Shown here piece after piece: positions 55,497 to 63,028 of a DNA stretch of 64,000 bases; position 1 is the first letter of the stretch; each line of letters begins with the position of its first letter. The stretch comes from Georgenia_A wangjunii. Its GTDB lineage: Bacteria > Actinomycetota > Actinomycetes > Actinomycetales > Actinomycetaceae. A program made the translations under genes and the position numbers. The notes beneath the pieces are model-generated. The model was not told the origin of the DNA. It was given only the letters and a program-made list of their open reading frames with translations, and did no database searches. Where the stretch lies: the NCBI RefSeq assembly GCF_036421915.1, contig NZ_JAZGOM010000002.1. The stretch is one strand, 5' to 3'.

Positions 55497-55715
55497 TCAG
55501 GGCGCGGGTGAGCCGGGACCGGTGAGCTCGTCGCCCCGGCTCGAGCCCGCGCCGGGGTGGGCGACGGCGTCGACGCCCGCGTCCTCGGCGACGTCCGCGC
55601 CCAGCGCCTCCTCCAGGCTCGGGTCCGCCTCGTCGAGGGCGTGCTTCGCCTCGCGCGCGTCCTCCGTCGCGTCCTGCGTCCGCGTCTCCGCGTCGTTCCC
55701 TGGTCGGTCAGTCAT
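55497..55715 (-). CDS. Small acidic hypothetical protein
   Basis: 72 residues, strongly acidic and probably disordered: MTDRPGNDAETRTQDATEDA, then EAKHALDEADPSLEEALGADVAED. No hydrophobic segment or cysteine. The ATG at 55715 follows GAGAGGG. It stands 16 bp ahead of the CPBP gene on the same strand and could be cotranscribed. No family recognised. Confidence 0.5.
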   Translation of the reverse strand: MTDRPGNDAETRTQDATEDAREAKHALDEADPSLEEALGADVAEDAGVDAVAHPGAGSSRGDELTGPGSPAP

Positions 55716-55811
55716 GGCGCGCCCTCTCGGATCGTCGGTCCACCCGCGCCGGAAGGAGGCGCGGTGTGCGGCCACCCTCGCCCGGCGCGCCCGCGCCCGC
55801 AAGCGATGGGC

Positions 55812-56897
55812 CTACGGCGCCGCCGGCTCCATGACCCACGCGCCGGCGAGGACGACGTTGTCGCAGAGCAGCTGGATGGGCTCGCGCAGGTCGACGTGCG
55901 GGCTCGTGAAGCTGAGGTGGCACAGGCCCCGACGGTCCGGGAACGGCAGCCAGTAGTCCGTGACGAGGAGCGAGATGTCGCCGCCGCCCACCTCCTTGGC
56001 CCCCTGGGTGATCCGGGTGTGCCGGACGAACGGCCCGGCCGCGGTCTCGGCGGTGACGAGCTCGTCGTCGGCGCCCCGGGTGGAGCGCAGGCGCTCGCTC
56101 AGGGCGTCGAAGTGGCTCCGGCCGCCGATCTCCGGCCCGAGCTCGTGCCAGAACATCGTCACCGTGAGCGCGAGGGCGGCGTCGGCGTTGCGGCGCAGGA
56201 GGAACGCGAGGAAGCGTCCGCCGTCGGCCGACGCGGTGGTCCCGGCGGTGGTGAGCCACCGCGTGAGCTCGTTCCGCAGGGCGGGGCTCGCCGGGACGCC
56301 GCGCAGCTGGCGGCGCACGAGCCGCGCCGCCTGCTTCTCGACAGTGCCTGGGTCCGTGACGTCGAGGACGAACCAGTCGTCGGGGAGGGCGAGGTCGAGG
56401 CCGACGGCGCGATCGGCGACGGGGCCCTCGTCCGGCGCGGGCCCGGTGCCGGCGACCCACGCGACGTCGTCATCCGTGATCTCCGGCTCGAGGCGGGCGA
56501 GCACGTCCTCGACGCTCGCCTGGACCGGGTGCGGGCCGGCGGGGTCGAACACGACGCGGCCGAGGAGGGCCCGGTGCTCGGTGAGCACGGGCGCGAGCGA
56601 GGTGCCGGTCCGCAGGGCGAACTCGCGGTTGGGCGAGTCGGCGACGAAGGCCGCGAACGTCGCCGCCGAGGAGAAGACGCACAGCTCGTAGGACCCCGGG
56701 CTCTCGCCCGAGCCGTACACGGCGACCTGCGTCTCTCCTCCGGGTCCGCGGACGATGGGCACGACGACGTAGTCGTGGCGCAGGGCCTGGCCGATCGCGG
56801 GGACGTCCCGCGCGGCGAGCGCCGCGGCGAGCCGCTCGGACCCGACGTCGGACGAGGGGTCGACGGGCAGGACGTGCCCGGTGGCGTCGTCAGCCAT
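55812..56897 (-). CDS. SseB-domain protein of an ESX effector locus
   Basis: A 361-residue soluble protein. Residues about 18-125 form an SseB-like domain (LAAALAARDVPAIGQALR, VPIVRGPGGETQVAVYGSGE, LCVFSSAATFAAFVAD, GRVVFDPAGPHP). The rest (about 150-361) is an alpha/beta domain without recognised family, with LALPDDWFVLDV and HVDLREPIQLLCDNVVLAGAWVMEP. SseB-type domains recur in polymorphic-toxin and ESX loci, where they often serve as immunity or chaperone proteins. The ATG at 56897 overlaps the preceding gene by 8 bp, and it is the last gene of the module. Role inferred from context. Confidence 0.65.
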   Translation of the reverse strand: MADDATGHVLPVDPSSDVGSERLAAALAARDVPAIGQALRHDYVVVPIVRGPGGETQVAVYGSGESPGSYELCVFSSAATFAAFVADSPNREFALRTGTSLAPVLTEHRALLGRVVFDPAGPHPVQASVEDVLARLEPEITDDDVAWVAGTGPAPDEGPVADRAVGLDLALPDDWFVLDVTDPGTVEKQAARLVRRQLRGVPASPALRNELTRWLTTAGTTASADGGRFLAFLLRRNADAALALTVTMFWHELGPEIGGRSHFDALSERLRSTRGADDELVTAETAAGPFVRHTRITQGAKEVGGGDISLLVTDYWLPFPDRRGLCHLSFTSPHVDLREPIQLLCDNVVLAGAWVMEPAAP

Positions 56898-57558
56898 GAA
56901 TGTCTCCCTCGCCGGTACGGAACTGCTCGAGCGTACCGAGGGCGAGCACCGCCGTCGGACGCCCGCGGCCGGCGAGGACGCGGTCCTCGACCGTGCGCCG
57001 CGTGGCGTGCGTGCACGCGTGGACCTCGGTCGCGACCGGACCGGCCGCCGCACCGAGGGCGGAGAGCAGCCCCGGACGGGCGAGGAGGAGCGTATCGGTG
57101 GGCGGCAGCACGCCGGCGCCGAGGACGCGGACGCGCGCCGCCTCCCCGGGCGCCTCGGTGACGACGGCGGGCACGAGCGGCCCGCCGTCACCGCGGCGCG
57201 CCCACAGGCGCGGCCCTGGATCGGCCGCGGACCCGCCGTCGCCCGTCGTCGCGTAGACCTCGACCAGCTGGCGGAACCGGTCGTCACGCCCAGGCGCCCC
57301 CCGGGGCGAGGTGGCGTCCGCGCCGTCCTCGACGGCGTAGACGAGCACCTCGGCCTCGACGGCACCGCCGCGTTCGACGGCCCAGCGCGAGTCGGCGTAG
57401 CCGTAGCGGGTGGCCATCTCGTCGGACCAGCGGATGAACGCGCCGAGCCCGTCGGTGGTGAGGGGCGCGGTGGCTTGCGCCTCGACCCGCTCCCAGTGCG
57501 GACCCCCGCCGTGGAGGACGACTCGGTGCGCGAAGGGCAGGTCGCGGACGGCCGTCAC
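56890..57558 (-). CDS. Hypothetical protein of an ESX effector locus
   Basis: A 222-residue soluble protein, all alpha/beta, with no membrane segment: LPFAHRVVLHGGGPHWE, AFIRWSDEMATRYGYADSRW near 40, then VLVYAVEDGAD and a C-terminal VLALGTLEQFRTGEGD. It is not recognised. It starts with a GTG at 57558 within the toxin-like gene's stop (GTGA). Such tight coupling to a toxin-like gene is typical of a cognate immunity protein, which is an inference, not a sequence match. Confidence 0.55.
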   Translation of the reverse strand: MTAVRDLPFAHRVVLHGGGPHWERVEAQATAPLTTDGLGAFIRWSDEMATRYGYADSRWAVERGGAVEAEVLVYAVEDGADATSPRGAPGRDDRFRQLVEVYATTGDGGSAADPGPRLWARRGDGGPLVPAVVTEAPGEAARVRVLGAGVLPPTDTLLLARPGLLSALGAAAGPVATEVHACTHATRRTVEDRVLAGRGRPTAVLALGTLEQFRTGEGDIHG

Positions 57559-58886
57559 GGGATGCGGAACGTCGTGTCGGAGAGGACCTCGATGCCGGAG
57601 CGGGCGCCGTCGGCTCCGCCGCCCGGGATGATGTACTCCGGCGCGCCGCCGGGGTTGCCGTCCAGCGGCAGCGCGTGGCGCTGGAGGACGACGGCGTCGG
57701 GGTCCGTGACGCGGGCGATGAGGAGGTTGTCCGCGGTGTTGACATCCGGCAGGCCGAGGAGCTGGCGGGGGTTGGCAAGCGTGCTCGGGTGCGCGCTGGA
57801 GAACGAGGCGCCACCGGGACCCGCACCGCCGCCGTGGAGGCGGTAGACGGAGCTGCCCGGGGGCAGGTCGTTGATCGGCGCCGCCCACATCCGCTCCGAC
57901 CGGGCGAGGTCGGCCGGGCGCAGGCGCGCGGCCTCCATGACCGTGAGCCGCTCGCCCTTCGACCCCGCCTGGACGGCGGCCCGCGCATTGATGCGGGCCG
58001 CGCTCGCCGCTCCGCCCACGAGGCGGGCGGCACCGCCGAGCCCGACGACGGACAGGGCGGCGCCGAGGATGGACATCCCGGCCTCGCCCCAGGTCCGGTC
58101 TCCCGTGGAGGCGAGGACGACGTTCCCGATGGCGTTGACGATGGCCGCGACGCCGGCGACGAGGAGTAGCGCGGCGCCGAGCACCTGACCGATGACGGGG
58201 ATCCACGACACCGCGAGCGCGAGCACCCCGGCGATCGTGGCGACCCAGCCGGCGATGTCGGTGACGACCGCGAGGAGGTCCTTGCCCCAGTTGTCCCACC
58301 AGCCGTCGTTGAGGCCGTCGCCGCCCGTGATCTCCTCGATGCGGGAGACGGCGTCCCCCGCGGCGCGGTCGCGCAGCTCGATGGCCTCGTTGACCCGCTG
58401 GACGGCGAGGGCGTGGCGGGCGCGCGCCTCGCCGGCGTCCTGGCCCGCGTTGTCCGCGAGCGTCTCGTACCGCAGCGCCGAGTCGGGGTCGGCGCTGTCG
58501 CTCGCGAGGGAGATGTAGTACCGCTGCTGCCCGGCGGCCTCGGTCTCGGTCGTGCGGGCGGAGGACGCGAGCGTCCACGCGTCGAGGGAGTCCTCCTGCG
58601 CCGTGGCGAGCTGCGGGGCGTAGTCGATGAGCGCGAGGCCGGTCTCGCGGTAGCGGCCCTGCGCACGCTCGACGCCGTCGGCCACCTCGCCGGCCCGCTC
58701 GGTGAGGGCGTCGACCGCCAGCGAGACGTGGACGGTGCCCTCGTCGAGGCGCCGCAGGAACGTCACGGTCCGGCCGATCGCGTCGGCGACCTCGACGTAG
58801 CGCTCGCCGCCCGTGCGGACGACGGCCGGGTCACCGGGGACGGGGTCCCCGCTCAGGTCGAGGACCGACCAGTCCACGGCCCGCAT
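57555..58886 (-). CDS. Putative ESX-secreted polymorphic toxin
   Basis: A 443-residue protein in three parts. Residues 1-180 form a helical domain (TVTFLRRLDEGT, EARARHALAVQRVNEAIELRDRA) like the N-terminal targeting domains of T7SS effectors, with a WWDNWGKDLLAVV turn near 200. About 205-300 are hydrophobic (VATIAGVLALAVSWIPVIGQVL). About 335-443 form a compact C-terminal domain (SSVYRLHGGG, SFSSAHPSTLANPRQLLGLP, ARVTDPDAVVLQRHALPLDG, GGAPEYIIPGG). The R, S and E positions of that domain recall ADP-ribosyltransferase-type toxins, but this is uncertain. The ATG at 58886 is one base inside the preceding stop. Confidence 0.6.
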   Translation of the reverse strand: MRAVDWSVLDLSGDPVPGDPAVVRTGGERYVEVADAIGRTVTFLRRLDEGTVHVSLAVDALTERAGEVADGVERAQGRYRETGLALIDYAPQLATAQEDSLDAWTLASSARTTETEAAGQQRYYISLASDSADPDSALRYETLADNAGQDAGEARARHALAVQRVNEAIELRDRAAGDAVSRIEEITGGDGLNDGWWDNWGKDLLAVVTDIAGWVATIAGVLALAVSWIPVIGQVLGAALLLVAGVAAIVNAIGNVVLASTGDRTWGEAGMSILGAALSVVGLGGAARLVGGAASAARINARAAVQAGSKGERLTVMEAARLRPADLARSERMWAAPINDLPPGSSVYRLHGGGAGPGGASFSSAHPSTLANPRQLLGLPDVNTADNLLIARVTDPDAVVLQRHALPLDGNPGGAPEYIIPGGGADGARSGIEVLSDTTFRIP

Positions 58887-59176
58887 CAGCTCGCGCCCTC
58901 GGTGAGCGAGGCGGCGTACTCGTTGTCGATGTCCGTGAAGGCGTCGGCGATCGCGCGGGCGCCCTCGCCGAGTGCCTCGATGCCAGCGACCATGTCCTCG
59001 CGCTTGTCGTCCCAGCCGTGCGCGAAGCTGCGGACGGCCTCGGCGAGGCCCGGGTGGCCCGTGGCCTCGGCGACGGCGTCGCTCGAGACGTTGGCCTCGC
59101 CGAACTCGCGCGCGACGACGCCGAGGTCGGTGCCGAGGTCGCGAAGGCCCTCGAGGTCGATACGGAGGTCTGGCAC
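58886..59176 (-). CDS. WXG100-like ESX secretion protein
   Basis: 96 residues, mostly helical with a central turn: RIDLEGLRDLGTDLGVVAREF, then FAHGWDDKREDMVAGIEALGEGARAIADAFTDIDNEY. The GW-D turn takes the place of the canonical W-x-G, as in EspC/LXG-partner proteins. Such proteins are secreted with, or guide, T7SS effectors. It leads a four-gene module, and the next ATG overlaps its stop by one base (TGATG). No EccC/EccD core genes are in the window, so export must use a system elsewhere. Confidence 0.72.
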   Translation of the reverse strand: MPDLRIDLEGLRDLGTDLGVVAREFGEANVSSDAVAEATGHPGLAEAVRSFAHGWDDKREDMVAGIEALGEGARAIADAFTDIDNEYAASLTEGAS

Positions 59177-59380
59177 GGTTCCGCCTTAGCTTGGGTCGTG
59201 TGGCTGTGTCGAGATGCTAGCGGCGGACGGCGCGCGAGCAGGGGTCCGGACGGGCTCACGGCATGGGGAGAACTCACCATGCCCGGGCGGCGCAGACGGC
59301 GCGGGCGCATCATGGTCGGCACCGGCGCCGGGTGAGACGACCACCGGCGGCGCGTCCGCACCCGACGAACGGAGTGACTC

Positions 59381-60262
59381 GTGAAGCTCGGCGTCCACAT
59401 CATGCGGTTCGACTACGTCGAGCCGGCCGACCTGCGCGCCGAGCTCGCCGCCGCGTGCGCGGCCGCCGAGGAGGGCGGGCTCAGCTGGCTCTCCGTCATG
59501 GACCACTACTTCCAGATGGAGCGGGCCGGCTTTCCCGCCGAGGACCCCATGCTCGAGGCGTACACGACGCTGGGCTACCTCGCGGGCGCGACGTCGACGG
59601 TCCAGCTCGGGGTCCTCGTCTCGGGGGTGACGTACCGCCACCCCGGCCTCCTCGCGAAGATCGTCGCCACGCTCGACGTCCTGTCCGGCGGGCGCGCGAC
59701 CTTCGGCATCGGCGCCGCCTGGTACGAGCGCGAGCACGCCGCCATGGGGGTGCCCTTCCCGCCGCTCGCCGAGCGGTTCGAGCGCCTCGAGGAGACGCTG
59801 CAGATCTGCCTGCAGATGTGGGACCCCGGCAACGACGGGCCCTACACCGGCACGCACTACCGGCTCGCCGAGACGCTGTGCTCCCCGCTGCCGCTCGCCC
59901 GCCCGCACCCCGAGGTGCTCATCGGCGGGTCCGGCGAGCGCAAGACGCTGCGGCTCGTCGCCCAGTACGGCGACGCGTGCAACCTCTTCGCGACGACGCC
60001 CGACGAGGTCGCCCACAAGCTCGACGTCCTGCGGCGCCACTGCGACGACGTCGGGCGGGACCCGGCCGAGGTCCGCACGACGCTCCTCGCCTCCGACGAC
60101 CGCCTCGAGCAGGGCGACCTCGACGGCTTCGTCCGGGAGATGGGCGCCTACGCCCCGCTCGGCGTCGACACGGTCATCCTGCGCCCACCCGCGCGCGGCC
60201 TCGCGCGGTGGATCGAGCGGAGCGTGGCCCCGGCGGTCCCCCGGCTCGCGGAGCTGGGCTGA
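59381..60262 (+). CDS. LLM-class F420-dependent oxidoreductase
   Basis: A 293-residue TIM-barrel oxidoreductase of the luciferase-like superfamily, F420 branch. KLGVHIMRFDY at the N-terminus, SVMDHYFQMERAG near 40 (active-site His), VQLGVLVSGVTYRHPGLLAKIVATLDVLSGGRATFGIGAAWYEREH near 75-120, and VLIGGSGERKTLRLVAQYGDACNLF near 180-205 match TIGR03560-type enzymes. F420 rather than FMN is inferred from the branch. The GTG at 59381 follows CGGAG. The gene is alone, divergent from the ESX module across 204 bp with no gene in between, and converges on the zinc-ribbon gene. Confidence 0.87.
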   Translation: MKLGVHIMRFDYVEPADLRAELAAACAAAEEGGLSWLSVMDHYFQMERAGFPAEDPMLEAYTTLGYLAGATSTVQLGVLVSGVTYRHPGLLAKIVATLDVLSGGRATFGIGAAWYEREHAAMGVPFPPLAERFERLEETLQICLQMWDPGNDGPYTGTHYRLAETLCSPLPLARPHPEVLIGGSGERKTLRLVAQYGDACNLFATTPDEVAHKLDVLRRHCDDVGRDPAEVRTTLLASDDRLEQGDLDGFVREMGAYAPLGVDTVILRPPARGLARWIERSVAPAVPRLAELG

Positions 60263-60271
60263 CCACGGCGC

Positions 60272-62053
60272 TCACAGCCCACCGTCGGCCCCGAGGCAGG
60301 GCCGTGCAGCGGGGAAGCTGACGTTCCCGTCGCCGATGAACACGTAGCCCGGGCGCGGTAGCGAGATCGCGACCCAGAACGCGTCCACCTGGCACCGGAC
60401 GGTGACGAAGGCGCCCTCCTGCAGGGGCGCGCCGCTGACCTCGCCGTTCGGCGCGTCACGCACGTTGAGCCCGGTCACCGTCGTACCGGGGAGACCGAGG
60501 AGGACGAAGGCCAGGACGACGACGGCCGCGAGTGCGCCGAGCGCGACGCCGGTGCGACGCCGGCTCGTCGTCGCGGCGGGAGTGCCCGCGCCGGCGGGGG
60601 GCGGGGCAGCGGCGCCCAGCGGTGGCGGGCGCACGACCGGCGCCTCGCGCGTCCCACCGGTGAGCGCCTGTCGCTGGAGAGGCCGCTCGGGTGGCCGCTC
60701 ACGACCGCGCAGAGCCGCCGGTGCGTCCCGGGGCGCCGTGAGCGCGGGGGCCGGGGCGTGCTTCGGTGGCGGCGCGGGCAGGCCGCGCAGCGCCAGCCAC
60801 CGCGCCGCGAGCGCCGGGTTCGCCACGGCGAGGAGCACGACGGCCGCGGCCGCGCCGGCCGGCACCGCGGCGACGAGCCCGCCCGCCCACACGAGGGTGA
60901 TGACTCCCGCGAGCACGCACGTCCGGCCGATCCGGGGCGCGGTCCTCGCGCGCAGGGCGCGCCGGATGCCGAGCACCGACCCGACGACGGCGCCGCCAGA
61001 TCCGCCGGCCACGCCGGCCGTGACGACGCTCCCGAGCGGCACGGTGCCCGTGGTGAGCGCGGCGAGGCCCGCGACGGCACCGGCGGCGAGGACGCCGACG
61101 AGTACGCCGAGAACAAGACCACCGACGAGCCAGCCGACGACCGTCGCGACGTACCAGGGCGGGGGCGGTGGCGGCTCGTGGACGAGGACGACGTCAGCGG
61201 CACCGGCGACGCTCTCCTCGCCGTGCTCGTCGACGACGGCCTGGACCTGGAACTGGTGGACGCGGGAGTGCACCGTCCCGCCGCCGGGTACCACGAGCTC
61301 CAGGCTCACGACGGCCTCGCCGAACGCCGGGACACGGAGCCGCTCGGGAGCGATCCGGAGGTCGAGCTCGTGGTGCGCACCGGAGGGGCGAAGCTGGACG
61401 TCGGTGTCGTGGTTGCCGCGGTTGTGCAGCGCGACGTGATAGCCCGCGCTGGTCATGGCCCGCTGCCGGTCCGGGACGACGTCGACCCCGAGGCGGGTCA
61501 CCGCTGCCACTGCGATGGTTCCGCGCTCCTCCGCGCCGGTCCCCGCGTGGACGACGGAGTGGACCGTCACCGAGAAGGGCACTGTCCCCGCCGTGATCGG
61601 CGCATCGCGCGGTGGGGTGAAGTCGATGGTGAAGCTCGTCTCACCGGCCGGGTACACCGCTGTCCGAGCCGGGTCCACCGTGGCCCACGCCGACGCCGGC
61701 CCCTCGACACGCACGACGAACTCGTCCACGAGCGACCCGTGGTTGCGCACCGTCGCCGTCACCGTCGCCGTAGCGCCCGGATCGACCTCGAGCCGGCTCA
61801 CGGACAGGGCGAGCCCCACCGCCGCCACCGCGCCCGTGGGCTGCGGCCTATCGCCGACGGGGCCGGCGCCGGCAGGCCGCACGGGTGTCCGGGCCGGCGT
61901 CGCCACCCCGGGTGCGCCGGTCCGGACAGGTTCCTCCTCGACGCGGGCGATGCTCTGGGTGTCCGCCCAGCCGAGGTAGTTGTGGCACGACGGGCAGAAG
62001 CTCACGTCATCGGGGCAGGAGTTTCCGCACGTACCGCAGATGCGCACCGTCAC
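60272..62053 (-). CDS. Zinc-ribbon membrane protein with C-terminal SH3-like domain
   Basis: A 593-residue protein of unknown role. Residues 1-30 form a zinc ribbon (CGTCGNSCPDD, CPSCHNYLGW). About 75-290 contain two Ig/NEW3-like beta domains (VSRLEVDPGATATVTATVRNHG, VALHNRGNHDTDVQLRPSG). About 305-425 hold four helices in two pairs, with a Gly/Ala-rich glycine-zipper stretch. A long Pro/Ala linker and one more helix (about 515-535) follow, then a bacterial SH3-like domain (GLNVRDAPNGEVSGAPLQEG, FWVAISLPRPGYVF). GTG at 62053. The zinc ribbon should be cytosolic. A folded leader precedes it. Confidence 0.72.
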   Translation of the reverse strand: MTVRICGTCGNSCPDDVSFCPSCHNYLGWADTQSIARVEEEPVRTGAPGVATPARTPVRPAGAGPVGDRPQPTGAVAAVGLALSVSRLEVDPGATATVTATVRNHGSLVDEFVVRVEGPASAWATVDPARTAVYPAGETSFTIDFTPPRDAPITAGTVPFSVTVHSVVHAGTGAEERGTIAVAAVTRLGVDVVPDRQRAMTSAGYHVALHNRGNHDTDVQLRPSGAHHELDLRIAPERLRVPAFGEAVVSLELVVPGGGTVHSRVHQFQVQAVVDEHGEESVAGAADVVLVHEPPPPPPWYVATVVGWLVGGLVLGVLVGVLAAGAVAGLAALTTGTVPLGSVVTAGVAGGSGGAVVGSVLGIRRALRARTAPRIGRTCVLAGVITLVWAGGLVAAVPAGAAAAVVLLAVANPALAARWLALRGLPAPPPKHAPAPALTAPRDAPAALRGRERPPERPLQRQALTGGTREAPVVRPPPLGAAAPPPAGAGTPAATTSRRRTGVALGALAAVVVLAFVLLGLPGTTVTGLNVRDAPNGEVSGAPLQEGAFVTVRCQVDAFWVAISLPRPGYVFIGDGNVSFPAARPCLGADGGL

Positions 62054-62063
62054 ACCCCCGTCA

Positions 62064-62127
62064 GCCTCGACCGCCGATCCATAACCGTTGCGCTGACCAC
62101 CCGCGCGTGGTCAAGGGCGGTCGAGGC
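62064..62127 (-). promoter_or_regulatory. Nested inverted repeats in the leader of the zinc-ribbon gene
   Basis: A 12-bp perfect stem (62064-62075 with 62116-62127; GCCTCGACCGCC type) encloses a 7-bp hairpin (62094-62100 with 62107-62113, loop CCGCGC) and an 18-nt unpaired segment. The 3' strand ends 10 bp before the GTG. No coding sequence lies between 62054 and 62360. Confidence 0.5.
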
Positions 62128-62262
62128 AACCGATGGGGCAGCCGGGAGTGCGTGCGTGAGCGCGCCGGGCGCGGGGTGGCGCCGGGTGGCGCGGGGCCCG
62201 TGGCCCTATCCGTCACCGTGCCGCTCGCTGTCCGCTGCGTGACGTGACCGGCTCGTACGCAG

Positions 62263-62306
62263 GAGGGCCCTGGTAGGGCGGCGTGCGCCGCCCTACCAGG
62301 GCCCTC
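62263..62306 (-). terminator. 21-bp perfect hairpin terminator
   Basis: Arms 62263-62283 and 62286-62306 are exact complements separated by only TG. It stands 55 bp beyond the stop of the four-helix membrane protein. No T-tract on either side. It would also stop read-through towards the zinc-ribbon gene. Confidence 0.75.
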
Positions 62307-62360
62307 GTCGTGCGTGCCGGACGTCGGCCTGACGCGCCGCTGCGCGCCCGGCCAGATCGG

Positions 62361-62864
62361 TCAGCGGTTGTTGTCGCGGTTCCGGTTCGCGTGGTCGTGC
62401 TCGTCGTCGCCCTCGATCTCCTTGGCGAGCAGGTAGGAACCCACCGCCCAGACGGCTGCGCCGATGAGGCCGACCCACACGCCGATGTCCGAGGCGAGGT
62501 CGTCCCCGCGCTCGAGCCCACCCATGGGGTTGATGAGGAACGCGAGGCAGTGGATCGTCGCCGCGATGCCGACCGCCATGGAGACGAGGCTGAGGCCGCG
62601 GTGCTGGCCGCGGCGCGCGCGCTTGGAGGCGTAGACGAGGGCGACGAGGAGGCCCAGCCCGAGGTAGGCGACGAACGGGATGAGGGAGTCGGTCTCGTAC
62701 CCGGTGCGCGGGTCCGCGGAGTCCTCGGGGTTCACCCAGTGGAAGAAGGGCGAGACGTTGAAGACGACGATGCCGGCGGCGGCGACGGCGAGGCCGGTCA
62801 TCTTCGCGCGACGGGAGTCGTGATGGGTGTTGTTGCTGTCGGTCGTGCTACGGCGGTCAGCCAT
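62361..62864 (-). CDS. Four-helix membrane protein of unknown function
   Basis: A 167-residue integral membrane protein. A charged N-terminus (RRSTTDSNNTHHDSRR) leads to helices near 25-40, 66-82, 96-112 and 126-145 (LAVAAAGIVVFNVSPFFHWV, LIPFVAYLGLGLLVALVYAS, LVSMAVGIAATIHCLAFLI, GVWVGLIGAAVWAVGSYLL), and a charged tail ending HANRNRDNNR. No family recognised. The ATG at 62864 has only a weak ribosome site (GAAG). A strongly folded leader ends 24 bases upstream, and a 21-bp hairpin follows the gene. Confidence 0.7.
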   Translation of the reverse strand: MADRRSTTDSNNTHHDSRRAKMTGLAVAAAGIVVFNVSPFFHWVNPEDSADPRTGYETDSLIPFVAYLGLGLLVALVYASKRARRGQHRGLSLVSMAVGIAATIHCLAFLINPMGGLERGDDLASDIGVWVGLIGAAVWAVGSYLLAKEIEGDDEHDHANRNRDNNR

Positions 62865-62888
62865 GAGTGTGTCCAAGTCTTCGGGGGG

Positions 62889-62971
62889 AGGGAGCGCTCG
62901 CGGGGGCGGCATCGCACCAGCTGCGAATGCGCTTTCCGAAGCATGGCAGTTGCGGCCCCTGAGCGCTCCCT
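62889..62971 (-). ncRNA. Candidate structured RNA leader (riboswitch-like)
   Basis: An 11-bp perfect outer stem (62889-62899 with 62961-62971) continues through a small internal loop into a 5-bp stem (GGGGC 62903-62907, GCCCC 62955-62959), which closes two hairpins: 62909-62930 (8 bp with one bulge) and 62931-62942 (GCTT-AAGC). This lies in the 164-bp gap, 24 bases from the membrane protein's ATG. No known riboswitch class was recognised. It could also act as the terminator of the upstream dehydrogenase gene. Confidence 0.5.
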
Positions 62972-63028
62972 GAGACGGACATTCGTGAGGCGGGTCACGC
63001 CGCGTCGACCCGACGGCGCCAGCCGCAC

